32,228 nucleotides of DNA from Bacillus norwichensis (GCF_014836955.1 NZ_JACSPV010000050.1:1-32228), one strand, 5' to 3'; counted from the first letter of the stretch, positions 7,973-15,264 are shown. The notes: a model not told the origin generated them from the sequence alone. Made by a program: numbers and translations.

Positions 7973-8434
7973 ATGTCAACACAAACAGAGAAAAACGGAG
8001 TTAAAATAGAAAGGTTCCGCAAGTTCAAAACAGATAACTTTTATCCATCAGAATTCGGAGAAAAAGAACATCACGTAGTAAATGAATTCAGTATGGCGGT
8101 GCGCGCAGGGAATCGAATTTTCCTAAGGGGGCAGACAGGATTTGATCTTGATGGAAAGTTTCACGGATTAAATGATCCGGCTGAACAGATGGAAAACGCC
8201 CTTCGTTGCGTTAAACAGCTGTTGGAAGAAGCAGGGGGAAGAATGGAAGATGTATGTAAGGCAACTACATACGTGACAGACCGTTCTTACCGGAATGAAG
8301 TATATGCTGTAATTGCAAAACACTTTAAAGGGGTATATCCTGTAAGTACGGGTTTAGTTGTTAACGGCCTGGCGCTTCCAGAAATGCTTGTCGAAATTGA
8401 TGTAGAAGCAGTAATCAGTAGCGACGAAGCTTAA
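7973..8434 (+). CDS. Rid (YjgF/YER057c/UK114) family protein, copy 1
   Basis: A 153-residue Rid-family protein. It has NEFSMAVRAGNRIFLRGQTGFD, an EQMENALRCVKQLLEEAGG helix, VCKATTYVTD and the C-terminal STGLVVNGLALPEMLVEIDVEAV. Canonical RidA uses an Arg in the P-A-R-S segment to bind imine or enamine acids; here that position is Ser, as in the Arg-lacking Rid subgroups. RutC-like proteins act after ring oxygenation, so a role on an oxygenase product is plausible but unproven. The start is ATG 7973 (AAGGAG at 7957-7962); TTG at 7970 is an alternative. It is the third gene of operon 1, 138 nt after the oxygenase. A paralogue lies at 14010. Confidence 0.85.
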   Translation: MSTQTEKNGVKIERFRKFKTDNFYPSEFGEKEHHVVNEFSMAVRAGNRIFLRGQTGFDLDGKFHGLNDPAEQMENALRCVKQLLEEAGGRMEDVCKATTYVTDRSYRNEVYAVIAKHFKGVYPVSTGLVVNGLALPEMLVEIDVEAVISSDEA

Positions 8435-8447
8435 AAAACTTAATCGG

Positions 8448-8489
8448 GCAGTAGAAAAGTGGAGATTGCTTCACATTTCTACTGCTTTA
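8448..8489 (+). terminator. Terminator of operon 1
   Basis: GCAGTAGAAAAGTG (8448-8461) pairs with CACATTTCTACTGC (8472-8485) with one mismatch; a short T-rich tail follows. It lies just after the Rid gene, between convergent genes. Confidence 0.75.
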
Positions 8490-8497
8490 TAGCAATG

Positions 8498-8541
8498 AAA
8501 AAAAGAAAAAGAATGATCAGGTCAAGACCGGTCATTCTTTT
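8498..8541 (-). terminator. Terminator of the minus-strand regulator
   Basis: On the minus strand AAAAGAATGA (8532-8541 side) pairs with TCATTCTTTT (8507-8516 side), followed by a T-rich run interrupted once by C. It overlaps the last codons of the regulator. Confidence 0.6.
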
Positions 8542-9862
8542 CGTTTTTACCGCTATTTCTATCGGTCTTCACTCTATATATCTTTCTTGGCCTTCCTTTT
8601 GAAGAGGGCGCTTCTTCTCCGATTACCTGTGCAAGGCCTTGTTCAACTAGACCTGTAAGAATCCGTCTGGCATTCCGCGGTGTCATTTTAAGCCAATCTG
8701 CTAGAAGGTTTGTCGTAACAGAATGGTTTCCTGTTCTCTTTTGAACGGACAAAATTTTATTGAACGTTGTAATGGTTACACCGCTCTCTTTAAGTTTATC
8801 ACTGGTCTCTCTATCTTCAGTACGATAACTGAACGAAATGTTTTCTTCTTGTTTTAGTGGCCCTGTAATATTGTCTCTGTCATCAACGAGAAAAGCACAA
8901 AATGGTTCGAAATTTTGTGCGTGGTGTAAAGCGACCCGAGCATTTTCTTCAGCTTTGAGCGCCGTATCACCATATCCTACACCGATATTTGCAGGCAAGT
9001 CAGTGACCAAAGCCATACTTTCTAGAAGATATTGGACGTGTTGCCCGGCATCCTTTGAAAACCCCCTGGTGGAAAAAATAATAAATGATCCAAGTCCCAG
9101 ATTAACAAATGAACCAGATATGGATTCGGCAAAATCCAAGACGGCCGTTTGCAATTCCAGATTTATTCGATGGGCATCATATGATATAGTAGCACTGCTG
9201 TTCGTGCTTTGCTCAATTTTGTCCACTTCAATGAGCAGAACCGCTATTTGCGATTTTCTAAATTGATGTGTGGTCCATTTTTCTATGGCGGATAGCAAAG
9301 TTTCCCGGATATTCACGCGAGTAGGAATTACTCTGTATACGGGTATTCCCTGCAATTTAAGCTGCTCGTAGATGAAATGAAGACCGGTGACACAAATATC
9401 CACTTTTCCACTTGTATAAAGCTCTTGATGAAACGTCAACAGCTTATCCAGTGGTGTATCATACTCCAATTCATGAAAATAAATATCGTTGTAAGGAATA
9501 TCCAGTTCACGGTAAGTCTCATACACGTCCCGTTCCGTCAGTAAATCAATACTCATTCTGCTTAAACTTAAATGGTCCTTATAGCTTATTTCCAATAAGG
9601 TCTTTTGCAAGCTTGATCCATCTAATTTCAAATAAAAGAAAGGCTGTTGAGAACCGCTTTTGTTGACAAAGGCATGCAAGGCAGGTCCTGCAAAAATCCA
9701 AAAATCAACAACCTGCTGGTTTTTTCGTACAATCTCTGTCGCTTCCTCAGCATGCACATAATCAAAGGGAACTGTCGTTAACTGTTCGTCATATTCTTCT
9801 GCAATCTCACAGATCGTTTCAACCATATCTTTTGGACCGACAACGCCGGCTTTTGCTTTCAT
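8522..9862 (-). CDS. Transcriptional regulator with cyclase-like sensor and winged helix
   Basis: A 446-residue protein in three parts. Residues 1-200 are a sensor-like region (GVVGPKDMVETICEIAEEY at the start) resembling the N-terminal binding region of PrpR-type regulators only loosely. Residues about 205-335 look like a degenerate GGDEF/nucleotide-cyclase or GTP-cyclohydrolase-III-like fold (IAVLLIEVDKIE, then IGVGYGDTALKAEENARVAL); catalytic GGDEF residues are absent. Residues about 375-430 are a winged helix (TTNLLADWLKMTPRNARRIL, GRPRKIYRV). It is transcribed divergently from operon 2 and convergently to operon 1, so it is the obvious local regulator. I cannot name the family with certainty. 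The N-terminal ATG at 9862 is preceded by GGGTGGTG. Confidence 0.75.
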   Translation of the reverse strand: MKAKAGVVGPKDMVETICEIAEEYDEQLTTVPFDYVHAEEATEIVRKNQQVVDFWIFAGPALHAFVNKSGSQQPFFYLKLDGSSLQKTLLEISYKDHLSLSRMSIDLLTERDVYETYRELDIPYNDIYFHELEYDTPLDKLLTFHQELYTSGKVDICVTGLHFIYEQLKLQGIPVYRVIPTRVNIRETLLSAIEKWTTHQFRKSQIAVLLIEVDKIEQSTNSSATISYDAHRINLELQTAVLDFAESISGSFVNLGLGSFIIFSTRGFSKDAGQHVQYLLESMALVTDLPANIGVGYGDTALKAEENARVALHHAQNFEPFCAFLVDDRDNITGPLKQEENISFSYRTEDRETSDKLKESGVTITTFNKILSVQKRTGNHSVTTNLLADWLKMTPRNARRILTGLVEQGLAQVIGEEAPSSKGRPRKIYRVKTDRNSGKNEKNDRS

Positions 9863-9942
9863 TTAATGCACCACCCGGGGATTTTATGCAGCAAGGACAA
9901 CAATCGTCTTACAGCCGACTGTTTTTTTATATAAAAATTTTT

Positions 9943-9972
9943 ATTATGTATGTGTTTTCATTATCGTATCAA
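9943..9972 (-). promoter_or_regulatory. Possible promoter of the regulator
   Basis: On the minus strand, TTGATA (9967-9972), 18 bp, CATAAT (9943-9948). Each box has one or two mismatches to consensus. It would give a leader of about 75 nt before ATG 9862. Confidence 0.4.
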
Positions 9973-10218
9973 GTAAGCTGAAGTCACTTCAAATCCATTG
10001 CTGTTATTTTTAGTTATAAATAATGTTTAGATTGAAATTTTAGGTTAATACCGATTAAATCCTCTCCTACTCTTTAATATTATCAGCTTTTTGTATAAAA
10101 GTTAATGCCTCTGTATCAGAGTCACAAAACTCATTGCTGTTCTTTGTCCGCTAAGACTGTTTTCTTGCTAACCTCTTGAAACGTTTGGCAATTGTGCAGG
10201 CAAATATTATAAAATATC

Positions 10219-10247
10219 TTGACAATCATTCTAATACACTTTAAAGT
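10219..10247 (+). promoter_or_regulatory. Possible distal promoter of operon 2
   Basis: TTGACA (10219-10224), 17 bp, TAAAGT (10242-10247). The -35 is perfect and the -10 weak. The sequence around the -35, TTGACAATCATT, resembles the promoters at 5695 and 16918. It would leave a leader of about 460 nt. Confidence 0.4.
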
Positions 10248-10290
10248 CATAAATAAGTAATTATTAGATATTTTTTAATAAACATTTAAT

Positions 10291-10307
10291 TTTAATCCGC
10301 GATTAAA
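10291..10307. promoter_or_regulatory. Perfect 17-bp palindrome, candidate operator
   Basis: TTTAATC-CGC-GATTAAA is a perfect inverted repeat with 7-bp arms. It lies about 28-44 bp upstream of an extended -10 element (10335), where an activator would bind, and downstream of the distal -35/-10 pair, where a repressor would act. A related imperfect repeat, TTAATACCGATTAA, occurs at 10045-10058. The divergent regulator or the GntR/FCD fusion are candidate ligands; this is inference. Confidence 0.5.
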
Positions 10308-10334
10308 GTTAATGTTATTTTTTTAACTTATTTA

Positions 10335-10343
10335 TGGTATATT
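10335..10343 (+). promoter_or_regulatory. Extended -10 promoter element of operon 2
   Basis: TGG-TATATT is an extended -10 (TGnTATAAT-like) with no good -35 box at the right distance, which is typical of activator-dependent promoters. Transcription would start near 10350. Confidence 0.4.
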
Positions 10344-10368
10344 TACAGAAAAATTCCTTTTAATATTT

Positions 10369-10430
10369 AAGGAGGAGGAGAGAAATTAAGAAATACCAGG
10401 GAGGCAATCAAATAGCATCCCGATTTTTTT
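10369..10430 (+). promoter_or_regulatory. Candidate attenuator: strong ribosome site, leader frame and terminator
   Basis: AAGGAGGAGGAG (10369-10380) is the strongest ribosome-binding site in the window, yet no ATG, GTG or TTG follows at the right distance. An ATT at 10385 opens a 15-codon frame ending at TAA 10430-10432. Inside this frame GGGAGGC (10399-10405) pairs with GCATCCC (10415-10421) with one mismatch, followed by GA and seven T: an intrinsic terminator. A ribosome held here would block the hairpin, so translational control of termination is possible. Decay of a former gene start is the simpler alternative. Confidence 0.4.
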
Positions 10431-10524
10431 AAAAAAAATTACGGATAGTATTAGGAAATTATCCTCTATATTTGTTTTGTAAAAGGGAAAACGTTGACCA
10501 AGCAATTAAATGAGCATTTCGAAC

Positions 10525-10642
10525 AAGTTGTAAAGATACTGGGGTATCACAACTTATAAAAATTCACCGCTGATCTTGTAAACATATAAACCATCCTGCC
10601 TGGGGACCTTTTTATAGATCAGGTCAAATGAGAAAGCGGTGA
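10525..10642 (+). promoter_or_regulatory. Structured leader of operon 2, no known riboswitch class
   Basis: A local hairpin pairs AAGTTGT (10525-10531) and GATAC with GTATC and ACAACTT (to 10555). It is followed by a long-range stem: TCACCGCT (10564-10571) with AGCGGTGA (10635-10642), overlapping CTGATCT (10570-10576) with AGATCAG (10616-10622). I looked for FMN, TPP, T-box, lysine, guanidine and ZTP signatures and saw none. Confidence 0.35.
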
Positions 10643-10715
10643 CAATATGGGGTGGATTCGCTGCGTATATATGAAAATGATATAAAGAAAATCCGTGAGG
10701 TGAAGGAGGAATAAT

Positions 10716-11879
10716 ATGACACCTGATATCAACAGTATTCCACCGGTAGATAATACGTTGTTTAGAGATGTTATCGGCCACTTTGCGAGTGGAGTAACCA
10801 TTATCACAACAACCAATGAAGGGGTAGATTTTGGAATAACGGCAAGTGCTGTTACATCATTGTCGATGGAGCCGCCAATGTTGCTTGTATGTGTCAACCA
10901 AAATACCGGAACATGCAATGCGATTTCCAAGTCAAAATTATTTGGTGTCCATATCCTTCACGAAGATCAAGGGGAACTGGCTCTTCAATTTGCCCGTCCC
11001 AACACAAACAAATTTGAAGGTATTGACATTACTTACGGAAAACTGGGAGCACCGATTCTGCGGGAGGCATTGGCACATATGGAATGCCGTGTAGTCAAGG
11101 AAGTAACAGGCGGCACGCACTCAGTGTTTTTGGCAGAAGTGGTAAACGCCGATGTAGAAGATAAAAACCCTTTGGCATATTATCGCGGAAAATTTGGCCA
11201 CTTTCAACCTTATGACAATGAAAATGCTTATCGTACACTTAAAAAGAAAATATTGGAGCGGGAATTGACCGTAGATCAAGATGTATCCATCAACGATTTA
11301 GTCAACCAGTTGGAGCTCCCGAGGCAGTCCGTTTATTATGCACTAACAAAGCTGGAAGGAGAACAGCTGTTATCACAGACGGAAGATGGAAATTATATGG
11401 TCACCCCTTGGACTGTTGAAAAGCTTTATGATGTTTTAGATACTCGTAATGTACTTGAAGTTGCGGCAGTTGAAAAAACCATTGGCAATCTTTCAGATGA
11501 AGAGCTTAAGGAATTAAGAAAGCGCGTTCAAGAGACTATTCCGGAAAGCGGGCAGCAAATAGACCCTGATAAGTATATTGAAGCTAATATTTCGCTTCAT
11601 GAATATACCGTTGCCTTGGCGCAAAGTGCAACATTATTGGAGTCTTACCGCCGATTGGCTGCCGAAGCTGTCATGTTCAGTGCGTTAAGGGCTGCCCTGG
11701 AAACCAATAACGATAAAGCGTGCAGCGAACTGAGAAAATTATCCGAAGACCACATCTCGTTGCTGGAAGCATATGAGGATGGAGATAAGAAGAAAGCAAT
11801 AGAAATCATCCAACAGCACAATGAGGAAGCTAAAACACTGGGAAAGTATTTAATTGGTAATGCTGGGGGAAGTATTTAA
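10716..11879 (+). CDS. Flavin reductase fused to a GntR/FCD regulator domain
   Basis: 387 residues. Residues 1-165 are an HpaC/RutF-type flavin reductase (FRDVIGHFASGVTII, GITASAVTSLSMEPPMLLVC, GGTH, YYRGKFGHF), paralogous to the 5801 gene. Residues about 172-235 form a GntR-type winged helix (ISINDLVNQLELPRQSVYYALTKLE region). Residues about 240-380 are an all-helical FCD (FadR C-terminal) ligand domain. In FCD proteins Asp/His residues bind a metal; here His295, His346 and His368 are present, but the usual Asp before the first His is Asn291. One uninterrupted frame spans all parts. Acinetobacter HPA hydroxylase reductase carries a MarR-like C-terminal domain that gates its activity, so this could be an analogous but unrelated sensor. 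It may also bind DNA. GGAGG precedes ATG 10716; hpaB copy 2 follows 30 nt later. Confidence 0.85.
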   Translation: MTPDINSIPPVDNTLFRDVIGHFASGVTIITTTNEGVDFGITASAVTSLSMEPPMLLVCVNQNTGTCNAISKSKLFGVHILHEDQGELALQFARPNTNKFEGIDITYGKLGAPILREALAHMECRVVKEVTGGTHSVFLAEVVNADVEDKNPLAYYRGKFGHFQPYDNENAYRTLKKKILERELTVDQDVSINDLVNQLELPRQSVYYALTKLEGEQLLSQTEDGNYMVTPWTVEKLYDVLDTRNVLEVAAVEKTIGNLSDEELKELRKRVQETIPESGQQIDPDKYIEANISLHEYTVALAQSATLLESYRRLAAEAVMFSALRAALETNNDKACSELRKLSEDHISLLEAYEDGDKKKAIEIIQQHNEEAKTLGKYLIGNAGGSI

Positions 11880-11909
11880 TCATTTTTAATAGCAAAAGGA
11901 GGAAATCAG

Positions 11910-13367
11910 ATGGCTCTGAGAACTGGGGAAGAGTACAAACAATCTCTGAATGACGGCAGAGAAGTATATATTGATGGTGAAAGAGTTCATAACATAACGG
12001 AGCATCCGGCTTTTAAACCGATTATTGATGTGAAAGCACGCATGTATGACATGAACCACGAAGAAAAATACAAAGACATCTGTACGGTAACCCTCCCGGA
12101 TGGAGACGTGATCTGCCGGGGTTACCATATGCCGAAGACAAAAGAGGATTTACAGGCGATCCGCAAGTATGTTGATACGTTTTTGGATGAACTTGGTGGG
12201 GTTGTCTACCGTGTGGGAGACGAGACGATTGGTGAAATGTGGTCTTTATTTGATGCACAGGACCGGCTGAATGAAATTGACCCCACATATGCGGAAAATA
12301 TAAGATACCACATTGACCGCATTGCGAGAAAGGACCTTTTTCATGTTTCGGCAAACACCGACCCGAAAGGGGATCGGAGTAAATTAATTAACGGTGAAGA
12401 CGGGGGAACCCTCCTTCATATCGTGGATGAGAACGAGAAAGGAATTGTTGTGCGGGGGGCTAAATTTGAAACCGCTGCTGCATATGCCAACCAAGCCTTT
12501 GTTAAGCCGACGATCTCCAATTGGTCAAATACCAGCGTCAATATGGAAAATTATGCTATAGGCTTCATTTGCGACATGGGAGCCCCGGGACTGAAGCACA
12601 TTTGCCGTTCACCTGTTGGCGCGGGCAAAGATCCGGAGAACTATCCGATTTCCTCAAAGTTCGAAGAAATTGATACACTGCTAATTTTTGATGATGTGTT
12701 AATTCCATGGGAGAATGTGCTGTTCCACCGTTCACTTGAGTCTGCAAAGTATATACGTGAAACAGTACACAGATATTCGGCTTTCAACTATGTATTGCGT
12801 ATCTTGAAAAGAGCCGACTATTTATTGGGAGCGGCACTTTTAAATGTGGAGCAGACTGGACTGACAAAAATTCCATCTGTACAGGAAAAGCTAACCGAAT
12901 TGATCACATATCGAGAGACAATCAATGCTCATCTGACTGCGGCTATTGCCGAGGCACAGGAGACTGCCGGCGGTTTAGTGATGCCGAATCAATCCCTGTT
13001 ATATACAGGGAGGATCCAGGCATTAAAGCATTTCCCCGCCATGGCACATTTGGCGCGTGAGCTAGTGGGAGGCCAGTTGGCGGTCACGCCGGATATGGAA
13101 ACAATTACAGATTCCAAGATCAAGGAACATATTGACAGGTATTATTCTGTTGGTAAATGGAGTGCGAAAGAAAGAGCCAAACTTCTTTATTTCGCGCGCG
13201 ACTTATTGAATTCTTCCTTGGCGGGGCACCAAATTACGTTTGAGTTGTTCGCTCAAAGTCCGCCATTTGCCCAGTCAACTGCAGCCTTTAAAAACTATGA
13301 TTTGGAACCGCACCGTGAAATGGTGTTCAAAGCAGCAAATATACAGCCCGATGCAGTTAAAAACTGA
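11910..13367 (+). CDS. HpaB-family FADH2-dependent monooxygenase, copy 2
   Basis: A 485-residue paralogue of the enzyme at 6374, alike along its whole length. It keeps LFHVSANTDPKGDR, KGIVVRGAKFETAAAYANQA, LIPWENVLFHRS and SSLAGH, and has the same replacement of the HpaB GR(S/T)PDY loop by YRVGDETIGEMW. The two copies differ most around residues 55-75 and 205-215 (NTSVNMENYAIG versus AGEETMAPFACG), which may tune substrate range. Reduced FAD would come from the fused reductase encoded immediately upstream. The next gene is an FAD synthetase domain, consistent with FAD as the working flavin. AGGAGG lies just upstream of ATG 11910. Confidence 0.88.
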   Translation: MALRTGEEYKQSLNDGREVYIDGERVHNITEHPAFKPIIDVKARMYDMNHEEKYKDICTVTLPDGDVICRGYHMPKTKEDLQAIRKYVDTFLDELGGVVYRVGDETIGEMWSLFDAQDRLNEIDPTYAENIRYHIDRIARKDLFHVSANTDPKGDRSKLINGEDGGTLLHIVDENEKGIVVRGAKFETAAAYANQAFVKPTISNWSNTSVNMENYAIGFICDMGAPGLKHICRSPVGAGKDPENYPISSKFEEIDTLLIFDDVLIPWENVLFHRSLESAKYIRETVHRYSAFNYVLRILKRADYLLGAALLNVEQTGLTKIPSVQEKLTELITYRETINAHLTAAIAEAQETAGGLVMPNQSLLYTGRIQALKHFPAMAHLARELVGGQLAVTPDMETITDSKIKEHIDRYYSVGKWSAKERAKLLYFARDLLNSSLAGHQITFELFAQSPPFAQSTAAFKNYDLEPHREMVFKAANIQPDAVKN

Positions 13368-13413
13368 GAGTGGTTTCACGAAGAAATTAAATGACAGGAG
13401 AGGGGGATTCTGA

Positions 13414-13974
13414 ATGCAAGTCCATAAATCAAACTATGTGCAACTGTCCGAGTGCGTCTTGGTCATTGGCGCACTGGACGGTCTGCATAAGGGACACCAG
13501 GCACTCATTCATCAAGCAAAAAAAAGTGCTGAAAAAATGGGTGTCCCGCTGGCAGTCTATACGTTTGATCCACCCCCGAAAGTGTTTTTTCAACATGCGA
13601 TGTTACTGACACCGCTGGATGAGAAACTTGAAAAGTTGAATAAACTGGGTGTGGATCATGCGGTGATTGCCCGATTTAATGCCCAGTTTATGACCCAAAG
13701 CACCAATGCCTTTCTGGACGAATTGGGAAAGTTGAATCCAAGGAAGATTTTCGAAGGTCATGATTTTCGCTTTGGGAGGAATAGAGAGGGAGATATACAA
13801 ACGTTAAGAAGACGCTTTACAGTCTCCCTTCTGAATTCTGTTCTGTGTGAAGATGGAAAAGTTATATCATCCACCAGAATCCGCAATTTATTTGCACAAG
13901 GAAAATTCGAAGCAGCAAACGACCTGTTAAATTGGGGCTGGATGGAGGAAGCATCCTTATCATCCACCCGTTAA
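13414..13974 (+). CDS. Stand-alone FAD synthetase (RibF N-terminal domain only)
   Basis: A 186-residue nucleotidyltransferase matching the FMN adenylyltransferase half of bifunctional RibF: VIGALDGLHKGHQALI (HxGH-type site, residues about 17-32), YTFDPPPKVFF, a conserved LNPRKIFEGHDFRFGRNREG segment and the ISSTRIRNL motif near residue 150. Bacterial RibF is normally about 310 residues with a C-terminal riboflavin kinase; here the protein stops soon after AANDLLNWGW, so no kinase domain remains. It should convert FMN plus ATP to FAD. Its place between an FAD-dependent oxygenase and a Rid protein suggests dedicated cofactor supply. The start is ATG 13414 after AGGAGAGGGGG. The usual GNFDGVH motif reads GALDGLH, a possible sign of divergence or weakened activity. 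Confidence 0.8.
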   Translation: MQVHKSNYVQLSECVLVIGALDGLHKGHQALIHQAKKSAEKMGVPLAVYTFDPPPKVFFQHAMLLTPLDEKLEKLNKLGVDHAVIARFNAQFMTQSTNAFLDELGKLNPRKIFEGHDFRFGRNREGDIQTLRRRFTVSLLNSVLCEDGKVISSTRIRNLFAQGKFEAANDLLNWGWMEEASLSSTR

Positions 13975-14009
13975 AAATTATAAAAAGGCTTACATGAGGA
14001 GAGATTACT

Positions 14010-14465
14010 ATGTCAGTATTCGGAGAAACAGATAATAAAATAGAGATTCAGAGATTCAGAAAGTTTAAGACAAAAGGGTACTACCCGACTGAACTCACTG
14101 AACCGGAGTTTAGTATAGACAACGAGTTCTGTATGGCCGTCAGAGCCGGAAACAGAATCTTTCTAAGAGGTCAAACCGGATTTGACATGGATGGAAACTT
14201 TCACGGAGTGGGCGATGTGACAGAGCAGGCGGAAATGGCTTGTACAATGGTAAGGAAGCTTCTGGAAGAAGCGAGCGGATCTGTGAAGGACATCTGTAAA
14301 ATTACCGTCTACCTCTTGAATCGCGAAGACAGGAGCAAAGTGTATCCCGTAATTGCCAAGCATTTCAAAGACGTCTACCCATGTAGCACGGGATTGATCG
14401 TCAGCGGATTCGCACTGCCCGAAATGGAAATGGAAATTGACGTAGAAGCTGTCGTGAGCGAGTAA
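14010..14465 (+). CDS. Rid (YjgF/YER057c/UK114) family protein, copy 2
   Basis: A 151-residue paralogue of the 7973 protein. It shares IQRFRKFKTKGYYPTE, NEFCMAVRAGNRIFLRGQTGFDMDG, a KLLEEASGSVKDICKITVYLL helix-strand and STGLIVSGFALPEMEMEIDVEAV. Like copy 1 it has Ser where canonical RidA has its substrate-binding Arg, so classic 2-aminoacrylate deaminase activity should not be assumed; Rid trimers without Arg remain functionally open. GAGGAGAG lies upstream of the ATG. Each oxygenase in this window thus has its own Rid protein, which argues for a direct role in the pathway. Confidence 0.85.
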   Translation: MSVFGETDNKIEIQRFRKFKTKGYYPTELTEPEFSIDNEFCMAVRAGNRIFLRGQTGFDMDGNFHGVGDVTEQAEMACTMVRKLLEEASGSVKDICKITVYLLNREDRSKVYPVIAKHFKDVYPCSTGLIVSGFALPEMEMEIDVEAVVSE

Positions 14466-14534
14466 GGTTCTAACCAACAAGAGGAGTAGTCGGACGATTA
14501 GTCTGGCTAAGTACATAGAGAAAGGAAGATTATA

Positions 14535-15221
14535 GTGAAAATCACTAATACATTTTCAGTTGCAGGAAGATGTTCCGAAACAGGAGCATTGGGAGTCGTG
14601 GTCACTTCAAGCAGCCCGTCTGTCGGAGCACGTTGCCCATGGGGCAAACAAGGAGTTGGTGCTATACTCACCCAAAATGTGACTGATCCCCGGTTGGCGA
14701 ATATTGGGCTTTCAGTTCTTGAACATGGGTTGGGCGCAGAAAATGCCATACGGGCAATGAAAGAATCAACGCCTTTTCCCGAATACCGTCAACTGGCCGT
14801 TGTAGATGCTGAAGGAAACTCCGCTGTATTTACCGGTAAGAACGCCCTGGGTGTTCACGGAGAGTTTGCTGCTCAAAATGTAGCAAGTATCGGCAATCTC
14901 TTGAGTGATCCTGAAATACCAACAGAAATGGGCAAAAAGTTTCTGGAAACGGAAGGCCTTCCTTTGGCTGAAAGACTCATATTGGCTATTGAAAAGGGCT
15001 TCCAAATGGGTGGTGAATTGGATCAAGAACACTCTATCGGACTTTTGGTCTATAAAGATGATTCATTTCCTTATGTAGATCTTCGAGTCGATTACAGTGA
15101 AAGCCCGCTTGATGATTTGAAAAAACTGTGGGAGATTTATGGTCCTCAAGCGGAAGATTACAGGGTACGGGCGGTTACACCTGAAATGGCTCCATCTTAT
15201 GGAGTGTTAGGCGACGAATAA
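14535..15221 (+). CDS. DUF1028 family protein (Ntn-hydrolase-like fold)
   Basis: A 228-residue DUF1028 protein. It begins TFSVAGRCSETGALGVVVTS with SVGARCPWGKQGVGAILTQN, then the family's repeat of small helices (LANIGLSVLEHGLGAENAIRAM) and EYRQLAVVDAEGN; it closes with the acidic DLRVDYSESPLDDLKKLW segment. The family is structurally related to Ntn hydrolases, and to my knowledge no function is established. It is the last gene of operon 2, 69 nt after the Rid gene, so it may hydrolyse an amide or lactam product; that is inference. The start is GTG 14535 with AAAGGA 8 nt upstream. No signal peptide is visible, so it should be cytoplasmic. Confidence 0.85.
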   Translation: MKITNTFSVAGRCSETGALGVVVTSSSPSVGARCPWGKQGVGAILTQNVTDPRLANIGLSVLEHGLGAENAIRAMKESTPFPEYRQLAVVDAEGNSAVFTGKNALGVHGEFAAQNVASIGNLLSDPEIPTEMGKKFLETEGLPLAERLILAIEKGFQMGGELDQEHSIGLLVYKDDSFPYVDLRVDYSESPLDDLKKLWEIYGPQAEDYRVRAVTPEMAPSYGVLGDE

Positions 15222-15231
15222 TAAATTTCAG

Positions 15232-15264
15232 AGATGCAGTCCAAGCAATTCAGGGCTGCGTCTT
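15232..15264 (+). terminator. Probable terminator of operon 2
   Basis: An 11-bp stem (15232-15242 with 15253-15263, two G-U pairs) around a 10-nt loop, right after the DUF1028 stop. The T run is weak (TTATT), so termination may be partial. Confidence 0.45.

Noticed and set aside
10350-10715. FMN riboswitch in front of the flavin-related operon
   Set aside because: The conserved RFN-element segments are not present on the + strand, and no T-box or TPP signature is seen either.
13391-13609. Alternative frame starting at ATG 13391
   Set aside because: It overlaps the FAD synthetase gene in another frame, has Cys- and Trp-rich random composition, and lacks conserved motifs.
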